Positions 43,767 through 50,998 of a stretch of DNA of 64,000 bases are shown piece after piece. Origin of the DNA: Congregibacter variabilis. Its GTDB lineage: Bacteria; Pseudomonadota; Gammaproteobacteria; Pseudomonadales; Halieaceae. The notes beneath the pieces are model-generated. The model was not told the DNA's origin, searched no databases, and saw nothing but the letters and a program-made list of their open reading frames with translations. The first letter of the stretch is position 1, and each line of letters opens with the position of its first letter. Location: assembly GCF_045689235.1 (NCBI RefSeq), contig NZ_CP136864.1:1-64000 (forward strand), written 5' to 3'. Position numbers and translations under genes: made by a program.

Positions 43767-46667
43767 TCACCCTAGACTGGGTTCATCTTCAATGCTCTCT
43801 CGAAAGCTGTCGATGGAAGGGCAGGCACAAAACAGGTTGCGATCACCGTACACATTATCGATACGACTCACGGGTGGCCAATATTTGTCTTGCTGGAGTG
43901 AGTCCATAGCGAAGGCTGCCTGCCTACGCGTGTAGGGGTGGGGCCACTGCTCGGCCGTAAGATCATGCAGGGTATGGGGCGCGTTCACCAGAGGGTTATC
44001 GTCCAGTGGCAAGCGCTGGCTTTCTACCTCGCGGATCTCGTCGCGAATGGTGATGAGCGCATCGCAAAAACGGTCGATTTCAGCTATGGACTCGGATTCG
44101 GTGGGCTCAATCATGAGTGTGCCGGAAACCGGAAATGACATGGTGGGTGCGTGGAAACCAAAATCCATGAGTCGCTTGGCGATGTCTTCTTCGCCAATGC
44201 CGCTGGCTTCCTTAATAGGACGAATATCAATAATACATTCGTGAGCGACGGTGCCACTTCGCCCGGTATAGAGCACCGGATAGTGATCCCTGAGACGATG
44301 GGCAATGTAGTTTGCCGACACGATCGCAACCTTGCTGGCCTGGGTCAGGCCCTGGGCACCCATGAGTGCTATGTAGGCCCAGGAGATGGGCAGGATTGAT
44401 GCGCTGCCGTAAGGTGTCGCTGCTACCACGTCATTATCCGGGGAAAGTCCTGGTACCGGCGTTACCGGATGCGATGGTAAAAAAGGCTGCAGGTGTGAGC
44501 CGACGCCAATGGGACCCATACCGGGGCCGCCGCCGCCGTGGGGTATACAAAACGTCTTGTGCAAATTCAGGTGAGAAACATCGGCCCCGAACTTTCCGGG
44601 TGCTGCAAGTCCCACCAGGGCATTCAGGTTGGCACCGTCCACGTACACCTGACCGCCATGCTCATGGACGATGTCACAGACTTCTACAATGCCCTCTTCA
44701 AATACGCCGTGGGTTGACGGGTAGGTGACCATGATCGCTGCCAGGTGGTCACTGTGTTGCGTTGCTTTGGCACGGAGATCTGCGATGTCTACATTTCCTT
44801 GGGCATCGCACTCCACGATGACCACGCGCATGCCGGCCAGAACTGCACTGGCCGGGTTTGTGCCATGCGCAGAGGACGGGATCAGACATATGTCCCGCGC
44901 AGTATCACCGCGGCTCTCGTGATAGCGCTTGATGACGAGCAGGCCAGCATACTCCCCCTGGGAGCCCGCATTCGGCTGTAAAGAGATGGCGTCATAGCCC
45001 GTACATTCGGTAAGCATCCGTTCTAGATCATCCAGAAGCTCGCGATAACCCTGAGCCTGCTGCGCTGGAGCAAAAGGGTGCATGGCGCCAAAGGAGGCCC
45101 AGGTTACGGGTAGCATTTCAGTTGTGGCGTTGAGCTTCATAGTGCAGCTGCCCAAAGCAATCATCGAGCGGTTGAGCGCAATATCTTTGCTTTCGAGGCG
45201 ACGCATATAGCGGAGCATTTCTGTTTCGCTGTGGTATTCATTAAAGAGCGGGTGCTGGAGATAATCGATCTCCCGGCCCAGTTCTGCAGGGATGGGGCTG
45301 TCTGCTGTGATGTCTTCCAGAGCTGCCGGAGCTTTGCCGGTAATCACTTCCACCAACAGCTGCAAATCAGCGCGGGTGCTTGTCTCGTCAAGAGACACTG
45401 CCAGGGTTTCACTGTGATCGCAGCGCAGGTTTACTTCTCGTGCTGTTGCGCGGGTCAAAATCGCGTCTCGCTGATCGCCAGGCTCAATGGTCAGCGTGTC
45501 AAAGAAACGCTTATTGCAGATCTTTAAACCAGCTTTCGTTAATTCCGTGGCCAGAAGGCTCGTGAGCAGGTGGGTACGCTCAGCTATTCGGCGTAATCCC
45601 TCTGGCCCGTGATACATGGCGTAGAAGGCGGCCATCACAGCGAGCAACGCCTGCGCAGTACATATATTGCTGGTGGCCTTCTCGCGACGAATATGTTGCT
45701 CTCTGGTTTGCATGGCCATGCGTAACGCCGGCCGCCCGTCACGATCCACCGATACGCCGATGATGCGGCCCGGGGTAGAGCGCTTGTAAGCATCTCGCGT
45801 GGCAAAAAAAGCGGCATGAGGACCGCCATAGCCCATAGGTACGCCAAAGCGCTGGCTGTTGCCCACCACAACATCCGCACCTAGCTCCCCGGGAGACTTC
45901 AGCAGCAAAAGTGCGAGTAGATCGCTGGCTACTACAACCAGCGTGTTTTTGGCGTGCGCTTGCTCGATGAGTGCGCTGGGATCGACGATTTCACCGCTAC
46001 TGCCGGGATACTGAAGGAACAGGCCAAAGGCGTCACCGGCATCCAGCAGTTCTGTTGCATCGCCGTACACAATATCGATGCCCAGTGGCTGAGCTCGAGT
46101 TTTCAGTACGGCGAGTGTCTGTGGGTGGCAGTCGCTGTCTACTATAAAGCGCATGCTCTTGTTCTTTTTGTTCACGCGCTGCAGTAGGGTCATCGCTTCT
46201 GCGGCTGCGCTTGCTTCATCGAGCATGGATGCATTGGCCAGTTCCATGCCCGTAAGGTCCATGATGACCTGTTGGTAGCTCAGCAAAGCTTCAAGCCGGC
46301 CTTGCGAGATTTCGGCCTGATACGGGGTGTAGGCGGTATACCAGCCGGGGTTTTCGAGCACGTTGCGCTGAATAACCGCCGGAGTATGCGTGCCGTAATA
46401 GCCCATGCCAATAAAGTTTTTACAGATCCGGTTTTTATCCGCCATAGCCTTGAGGCGGGTAATCACGTCCACTTCTCGTTGCGGGCCGTCCAGCGCCATG
46501 GGATTTTTTAGGCGGATGCTGGCAGGGACCGTCGCGTCAATTAACGCATCTACGCTCGAGTAACCCACAGCAAGGGCCATTTCGGTTTGCTGTGCGGCAC
46601 TAGGGCCGATGTGTCGGGCGAGAAATTCATCGTGGCCTTCAAGTTCAGTAAGACGTTGCATGCTCAT
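43767..46667 (-). CDS. gcvP: Glycine dehydrogenase (decarboxylating), P-protein
   Basis: PLP enzyme of the glycine cleavage system that decarboxylates glycine and loads the aminomethyl group on lipoyl-GcvH. The 966 residues are the single-chain bacterial/mitochondrial form. HDEFLARHIGPS opens the protein; NFIGMGYYGTHTP, GWYTAYTPYQAEISQGRLEA and the PLP-lysine segment HLNLHKTFCIPHGGGGPG (near residue 710) are clear. gcvT and gcvH are not adjacent. No glycine riboswitch is visible in the 160-bp upstream region; a sigma70-like promoter is seen instead at 46717-46746. Confidence 0.97.
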   Translation of the reverse strand: MSMQRLTELEGHDEFLARHIGPSAAQQTEMALAVGYSSVDALIDATVPASIRLKNPMALDGPQREVDVITRLKAMADKNRICKNFIGMGYYGTHTPAVIQRNVLENPGWYTAYTPYQAEISQGRLEALLSYQQVIMDLTGMELANASMLDEASAAAEAMTLLQRVNKKNKSMRFIVDSDCHPQTLAVLKTRAQPLGIDIVYGDATELLDAGDAFGLFLQYPGSSGEIVDPSALIEQAHAKNTLVVVASDLLALLLLKSPGELGADVVVGNSQRFGVPMGYGGPHAAFFATRDAYKRSTPGRIIGVSVDRDGRPALRMAMQTREQHIRREKATSNICTAQALLAVMAAFYAMYHGPEGLRRIAERTHLLTSLLATELTKAGLKICNKRFFDTLTIEPGDQRDAILTRATAREVNLRCDHSETLAVSLDETSTRADLQLLVEVITGKAPAALEDITADSPIPAELGREIDYLQHPLFNEYHSETEMLRYMRRLESKDIALNRSMIALGSCTMKLNATTEMLPVTWASFGAMHPFAPAQQAQGYRELLDDLERMLTECTGYDAISLQPNAGSQGEYAGLLVIKRYHESRGDTARDICLIPSSAHGTNPASAVLAGMRVVIVECDAQGNVDIADLRAKATQHSDHLAAIMVTYPSTHGVFEEGIVEVCDIVHEHGGQVYVDGANLNALVGLAAPGKFGADVSHLNLHKTFCIPHGGGGPGMGPIGVGSHLQPFLPSHPVTPVPGLSPDNDVVAATPYGSASILPISWAYIALMGAQGLTQASKVAIVSANYIAHRLRDHYPVLYTGRSGTVAHECIIDIRPIKEASGIGEEDIAKRLMDFGFHAPTMSFPVSGTLMIEPTESESIAEIDRFCDALITIRDEIREVESQRLPLDDNPLVNAPHTLHDLTAEQWPHPYTRRQAAFAMDSLQQDKYWPPVSRIDNVYGDRNLFCACPSIDSFRESIEDEPSLG

Positions 46668-46716
46668 ATCGGGGGTCCCGGAGGCTGGGGTTTTTAGCCC
46701 CTTGGAAAAGGCGCGA

Positions 46717-46746
46717 ATTTTAGCAGTGAGGTCCCCGCCTCAGCAA
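46717..46746 (-). promoter_or_regulatory. Candidate gcvP promoter
   Basis: On the minus strand TTGCTG (plus 46746-46741), 18 bp, then TAAAAT (46722-46717), the -10 matching consensus at five of six positions. It lies 50 bp before the gcvP ATG. Between it and the start, GGGG-CTAAAAA-CCCC forms a small hairpin. Confidence 0.45.
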
Positions 46747-46830
46747 TTGATGTGGCAGTTTTGTATATCTTGATGATGGCCTTGATTAAACTGGGGCTTT
46801 TGGCAATGCAGCCACAAGGAGGCCGTGATT

Positions 46831-48054
46831 TTGGATCTACAGCAGCTCAATCCTGCGGGTGCTCGGATGAACGAGGCTCGTCTGGCGCGCATTGGAGAGC
46901 ACCTCGAGACTCGCTACGTCAAACCGGGAAAAATCGCAGGTTGTCTGACCGCGGTAGTGCGCAAAGATAATTTAGCCTATCTACATGTGGCGGGGGAGCG
47001 CGATCGGGAGCGCAGTCTTCCCGTCGGCAATGACACCGTGTTTCGTATTTATTCCATGACTAAGCCAGTGACTTCCATCGCGTTGATGACCCTTTGGGAG
47101 CGTGGGCTTTTCACCCTCGATGACCCTGTATCGCGGTTTATTCCCGAGTGGGAAGACTTACAGGTACGCGTGGGTGGGAGCTGGCCTGAATTTGCAACGC
47201 GGGCTGTGGATCGTCCTATGCGTATTCGTGACCTGCTGACGCATCAATCGGGGCTGACCTACGACTTTATGTATGCCACAAACATCGATAAGGCCTACCG
47301 GGAGTTGAAGCTTGCGCGCGCTGAGAAGGGCTACACGCTGCAAGACATGATTGAGCAACTGGCCATGCTACCTCTGGAGTTTTCTCCGGGGGAGCGTTGG
47401 AATTACTCTGTAGCTTCCGATGTAGTGGGATATCTCATCGAGCGAATAAGCGGGCAGAGTCTTCCGGAGTTTTTGCGCGCGGTTATTTTTGAACCTCTGG
47501 GCATGACGGATACGGGTTTTAGCCCCCGCGATGACCAGCTGGAGCGCCTTGCTTCCTGTTACACCCGGGATTCCCAGAAGCGTTTGGTCTTGCAGGATGA
47601 TGCACAGGCCTCGCAGTATGTGGGCAGAGGTTTCTTCTCTGGGGGAGGTGGTCTACTGTCCACCGCGTCTGATTATCTGCGGTTTTGCCAGATGCTCCTC
47701 GGCGAAGGTGCATTGGGGGAGACGCGCATCATCGCTCGAAAGACGCTGGAGCTAATGGTTGCTAATCACCTGCCCAACAACGCTGACCTGGCAAGCGTGG
47801 CGATGGCCGGTTTTAGTGAAACGCACCACGAGGGTGTGGGCTTTGGTTTGGGCTTCGCTTCAAAGATCGACCCTGTTCGCAATGGTTACCCGGCCAGCCG
47901 GGGGAGTTATTACTGGGGTGGCATGGCAAGCACCTTGTTTTGGGTGGACCCTCTGGAGGACTTGGCGGTCGTATTCATGACGCAATTGATTCCGTCCAGC
48001 ACCTTTAACTTTCGGGGCCAGCTTGAGGCCTTGGTCTACGCGGCCATGGACTAG
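46831..48054 (+). CDS. Beta-lactamase-fold serine hydrolase (class C / esterase type)
   Basis: Member of the class C beta-lactamase/EstB esterase family, about 407 residues. The nucleophile motif SMTK (near residue 75) follows VFRIY; the second motif is YSVAS in place of YxN, and WGG replaces KTG near the C-terminus (YYWGGMAST), a pattern more usual in esterases than in true beta-lactamases. RIRDLLTHQSGLTYDF is typical of the family. No clear signal peptide is seen, so it is probably cytoplasmic. AAGGAGG ends 8 bp before the TTG at 46831; a GTG at 46825 is only 2 bp away and an ATG at 46867 has no good site, so the start is uncertain. Confidence 0.88.
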   Translation: MDLQQLNPAGARMNEARLARIGEHLETRYVKPGKIAGCLTAVVRKDNLAYLHVAGERDRERSLPVGNDTVFRIYSMTKPVTSIALMTLWERGLFTLDDPVSRFIPEWEDLQVRVGGSWPEFATRAVDRPMRIRDLLTHQSGLTYDFMYATNIDKAYRELKLARAEKGYTLQDMIEQLAMLPLEFSPGERWNYSVASDVVGYLIERISGQSLPEFLRAVIFEPLGMTDTGFSPRDDQLERLASCYTRDSQKRLVLQDDAQASQYVGRGFFSGGGGLLSTASDYLRFCQMLLGEGALGETRIIARKTLELMVANHLPNNADLASVAMAGFSETHHEGVGFGLGFASKIDPVRNGYPASRGSYYWGGMASTLFWVDPLEDLAVVFMTQLIPSSTFNFRGQLEALVYAAMD

Positions 48055-48064
48055 ATCCACTCGG

Positions 48065-48568
48065 TCAGCTGCCGTTATAGTTGATATCGAGGACTTCCAG
48101 TTCCCGCTCTCCCCCGGGGCTTTGCAGCCGCACGATGTCTCCGACGGTCTTTCCCAGCAGTGCTCGAGCGATGGGGGAATCTATAGAGACCTCGTTGCGC
48201 GAGGATTCAAATTCATCGGGACCTAAAATCGTCACCACCTGGGTGACCTCATGCTGGTCTATAACCTTCACGGTGGCCCCGAAAAAAATACGACTCATGT
48301 CGCTGGGGCTTTCCCGAACCACCTGCAGAATTTCTAATCGCTTACTGATGAATCTCACTCGGCCATCAATTTCTCGCAGACGTTTTTTGCCGTAAATGTA
48401 GTCGCCGTTCTCAGAGCGGTCGCCGTTTTTTGCAGCATCCTGCACCGCCAGTGCTACGACCGGCCTCTCTTGGCGCCACAGTTGATCAAGCTCCGCGCGC
48501 AGTCGAGCCTCACCTGCAGCCGTGATCAACGGTGTCCCTCGCGGGCGTGGTGCTCTGTAACGTCCCAT
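48065..48568 (-). CDS. greB: Transcription elongation factor GreB
   Basis: Rescues backtracked RNA polymerase by stimulating cleavage of the RNA 3' end through the secondary channel. The 167 residues start MGRYRAPRPRGTPLITAAGE. The N-terminal coiled coil ends in the tip DRSENGDYIYGKKRLREIDG with the acidic pair needed for cleavage; SENGDYIYGKKRLREID is the GreB rather than GreA form. The C-terminal FKBP-like domain holds VDIVRLQSPGGERE-type sequence. It is convergent with the serine hydrolase (10-bp gap) and divergent from the M23 peptidase. Confidence 0.95.
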   Translation of the reverse strand: MGRYRAPRPRGTPLITAAGEARLRAELDQLWRQERPVVALAVQDAAKNGDRSENGDYIYGKKRLREIDGRVRFISKRLEILQVVRESPSDMSRIFFGATVKVIDQHEVTQVVTILGPDEFESSRNEVSIDSPIARALLGKTVGDIVRLQSPGGERELEVLDINYNGS

Positions 48569-48688
48569 GCGCGCATTCTAACGCGAGAATCGTTGCCGAG
48601 ACTTCGGTCTCAGGTCTTGTGCAGGGTGAGGTTCTGGCAGTGGCGTCAGTGATTGCCTGAAACATTGATGGGGCACTACACTAATGCG

Positions 48689-49543
48689 ATGAAAATACAG
48701 CGTGCACTACAAAATAGTTTATTCAGCGCTCTTGCAGCCATGCTTGCCTCGCAGGCAGGAGCTCAATGCGTAGCCGTGCAGGGTGACCCTATAGAGGGCG
48801 GAATGATCTGGGCGAAAGTTGCGCCGGGCACCAAGGTGAGCCTGGACGAGCAAAGCCTGGATGTGCTTCCCAATGGCTATGTCGTCGCAGCTTTCCATCG
48901 AGATGCTCCCCCGAACAGCCTCTTGCGCATTGGCGAGGACTGCGAGTATCAACTCAAAGTCGCTCAGCGGGAGTATCGGATCCAGCGTGTAGAGGGGGTC
49001 CCTCAAAAAACAGTGACACCGCCGAAAGAACAGTTGGCGCGCATTCAGAGGGAGCGCGAGTTAGTCGCGGCGGCCAAGGCACAGCTCGTGGAACGTCCAG
49101 ACTGGCTTATGCAGATCGATGGAGGCTTTGTCTGGCCTGTTCAGGGGCCCATTTCCGGCGTTTATGGTAGTCAGAGGGTGTACAACGGTACGCCCGGCAG
49201 CCCGCACTATGGGGTCGATATTGCGGTGCCTAAGGGAACGCCGATTTATGCGCCCGCAGCGGGCCGAGTGACTCTAGCCGAACCCGATTTGTTCTACTCC
49301 GGTGGCACAGTCATTCTGGATCATGGTTACGGACTGTCATCGTCTTTTTTGCATATGAGCGAAGTGTCTGCCCGGGTGGGGGACGATTTGCAGCCAGGTG
49401 ATTTGATAGGAGCTGTGGGTGCTACCGGAAGAGCAACCGGGCCTCATCTGGATTGGCGTATGAGCTGGCGAGATCGACGGGTGGACCCTCAGAGGCTGGT
49501 CCCGCCAATGCCGGTGTTAACGAAGACTTCTGCCGCAGAGTAA
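48689..49543 (+). CDS. Periplasmic M23 (LytM-type) peptidase
   Basis: Probable peptidoglycan endopeptidase or LytM regulator of amidases. The ATG at 48689 gives 284 residues with a signal peptide (LFSALAAMLASQAGAQ); an ATG at 48668 is possible but dilutes it. A beta-rich N-terminal domain (about 30-110) precedes a coiled linker and the LytM core (about 150-270): GVYGSQRVYNG, SPHYGVDIAVPKGTPIYAP (first zinc ligands His and Asp), and GRATGPHLDWRMSW. The last motif is HxD where most M23 enzymes have HxH; this variant is, as I recall, seen in related proteobacterial proteins. GAGAC-TTCG-GTCTC (48598-48611) forms a stable hairpin in the upstream gap. Confidence 0.88.
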   Translation: MKIQRALQNSLFSALAAMLASQAGAQCVAVQGDPIEGGMIWAKVAPGTKVSLDEQSLDVLPNGYVVAAFHRDAPPNSLLRIGEDCEYQLKVAQREYRIQRVEGVPQKTVTPPKEQLARIQRERELVAAAKAQLVERPDWLMQIDGGFVWPVQGPISGVYGSQRVYNGTPGSPHYGVDIAVPKGTPIYAPAAGRVTLAEPDLFYSGGTVILDHGYGLSSSFLHMSEVSARVGDDLQPGDLIGAVGATGRATGPHLDWRMSWRDRRVDPQRLVPPMPVLTKTSAAE

Positions 49544-49574
49544 GGGTGCAGTAAAAATGAAGTTAGGAGTAAAG

Positions 49575-49597
49575 CGCCCGCGAATGGTTCACGGGCG
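49575..49597. terminator. Possible terminator hairpin between convergent genes
   Basis: CGCCCG (49575-49580), then GAA-tgg-TTC inside, then CGGGCG (49592-49597) with one mismatch. There is no T-run on either side, so it is a weak candidate for ending the M23 gene and the converging secreted-protein gene. Confidence 0.3.
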
Positions 49598-49621
49598 TGT
49601 AGTTGAGCCGCTTAGCGAAAA

Positions 49622-50215
49622 TTACATCGCGTCTGCTTTTTCGATTCCAACTGCCAGAGCCTGGGTAAAGGTCATTACCACTGACTGACCAATGCGAAGT
49701 TGTTCAATACGCTCTGGTGTGACGTCGCCGATCACGTGGGCCTTGCCACGAGAATCGAGAATAGTGACGGTACCGATAAGACGATTCATGCCTTCGATGG
49801 TACACACTGCACGTACTGCCGAGATCATGGCTCCGCCAGGTGCTTCTTCAGCGCCAGCAACGCCCGCATCAGCGCCTTCTACCCACGGGTTGGCCATTTC
49901 TTCTTCTGTGGGCTCTCTCAACTCAGCGGCTAACGCTGCGAGATAGGTGACCACCAAAAAGTCGCCGGGGGCAATTTCAGAAATGCGTTGTACCTTCGGG
50001 TCTACAACGGTAGTCATTTGCTCGCCCGTAGGCAGTTGCAAAACCATCTCACGTGTTTCGGTGTCTATGGCAATAACTTCGGCGTCAATTTCGATCGCCA
50101 TGGCACGCTCGGCGTGATCAGACATAGGCTCTTCGTGGTGAGCAGCGCCCGCAAACGGTGCAATAGCAAGGCCGGAAACCAGCATAAGGCTGGGTAGAAA
50201 CTTGGAAAAAAACAT
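49622..50215 (-). CDS. Secreted protein of unknown function
   Basis: A 197-residue protein I do not recognise. It has a clear signal peptide (MFFSKFLPSLMLVSGLAIAP, cleaved after AGA), a His/Glu-rich start to the mature part (AHHEEPMSDH), then an acidic beta-rich domain with two similar halves: IDAEVIAIDTETREMVLQLP and, later, GTVTILDSRGKAHVIGDVTP, each followed by an I-x-x-GD/GQ-x-VVVTYxxALA stretch. This internal similarity suggests a duplicated small beta domain. It is probably periplasmic. It is convergent with the M23 gene and divergent from the YcaR-like gene. Confidence 0.75.
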   Translation of the reverse strand: MFFSKFLPSLMLVSGLAIAPFAGAAHHEEPMSDHAERAMAIEIDAEVIAIDTETREMVLQLPTGEQMTTVVDPKVQRISEIAPGDFLVVTYLAALAAELREPTEEEMANPWVEGADAGVAGAEEAPGGAMISAVRAVCTIEGMNRLIGTVTILDSRGKAHVIGDVTPERIEQLRIGQSVVMTFTQALAVGIEKADAM

Positions 50216-50320
50216 ATCGACAACTCGTAAACGTTATTTTGGGCGCAAGATTCTCCGCCATGAGAGCAGTAAATACAACAGAAGGGGCTTTCTGGGCACC
50301 TGTTTGGGATCAAAAAATCG

Positions 50321-50326
50321 TATACT
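50321..50326 (+). promoter_or_regulatory. -10 element upstream of the YcaR-like gene
   Basis: TATACT matches the -10 consensus at five of six positions, about 30 bp before the GTG at 50357. I see no good -35 at 16-18 bp. Confidence 0.4.
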
Positions 50327-50356
50327 TGCGCTTTTGCCCATAAAGGATTCCAAGCT

Positions 50357-50542
50357 GTGCTCGATAAGAAACTTCTGAGCATTCTCGTGTGTCCCGTGAG
50401 TAAAGCTCCCCTTGAGTATCACGAAGAGACCGAAGAACTGTTTTGCAAGGCCAGTGGACTGGCCTACCCCGTGCGCGACGGCATACCCGTGATGCTTGAA
50501 GAAGAAGCCCGTCAGCTCACCACCGATGAAAAATTAGCCTAA
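50357..50542 (+). CDS. Trm112/YcaR-like small protein (UPF0434)
   Basis: A 61-residue protein starting MLDKKLLSILVCPVSKAPLE, with YPVRDGIPVMLEEEAR near the end, the hallmark of the YcaR/Trm112-like family. In E. coli ycaR lies with lpxK and kdsB; here it precedes a HIT gene. Family members carry a zinc-ribbon-like fold and some act as partners of methyltransferases, but the bacterial role is uncertain. Only two Cys (12 and 30) are present. The start is GTG with AAAGGA about 9 bp upstream. Confidence 0.9.
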   Translation: MLDKKLLSILVCPVSKAPLEYHEETEELFCKASGLAYPVRDGIPVMLEEEARQLTTDEKLA

Positions 50543-50561
50543 AAGGAGGCGGGTGTACGCT

Positions 50562-50909
50562 ATGTCCGAGAGTATTTTCGCAAAGATTATTAGTGGCGAA
50601 ATCCCCGCAGAGAAGCTCTACGAAGACGAGCACTGCATCGCCATCAACGACATTAACCCACAGGCGCCGGTGCACGTACTGCTCATTCCCAAGAAGGCGA
50701 TTGAGAAGTTGGCCGATGCACAGCGGGATGACCAGGCCTTGCTAGGACATCTGATGTTGGCGGCAGGCAATGTTGCCCGACAGCTGGGTGTGGCTGAGGC
50801 ATTTCGCCTGATTGTTAATAATGGTTCTGGCGCCGGTCAAACCGTGTTCCATTTGCATCTGCACATCATTGCTGGTGGCAGCCTCGCTGAGAGTAAAATG
50901 GTCGGCTGA
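50562..50909 (+). CDS. HIT-family nucleotide hydrolase (HINT type)
   Basis: Purine nucleoside phosphoramidase-type protein. From the ATG at 50562 the 115 residues begin MSESIFAKIISGEIPAEKLY and end with the HIT motif HLHLHIIAGG; HVLLIPKKAIEKL and IVNNGSGAGQTVFHLHLH are typical of HinT. AAGGAGG lies 12 bp before this ATG and 3 bp before a GTG at 50553 that would add three residues; the family start favours the ATG. It is 19 bp behind the YcaR-like gene, so the two are probably cotranscribed. Confidence 0.93.
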   Translation: MSESIFAKIISGEIPAEKLYEDEHCIAINDINPQAPVHVLLIPKKAIEKLADAQRDDQALLGHLMLAAGNVARQLGVAEAFRLIVNNGSGAGQTVFHLHLHIIAGGSLAESKMVG

Positions 50910-50998
50910 CACCACCCTGATTTAATCACCTGGTTACTAACTAACGTTTATTAATAGCGACTTCCGGTTACGGGGGCCGCCCCTGGAGAGATGAAGGC

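Noticed and set aside
46668..46824. Possible glycine riboswitch upstream of gcvP
   Set aside because: Only a short GGGG/CCCC hairpin is present; the conserved glycine-aptamer core sequences are not seen.
46831..48054. True beta-lactamase antibiotic resistance
   Set aside because: The second and third motifs (YSV, WGG) differ from the class C YxN and KTG, and no export signal is seen; an esterase-like role is more likely.
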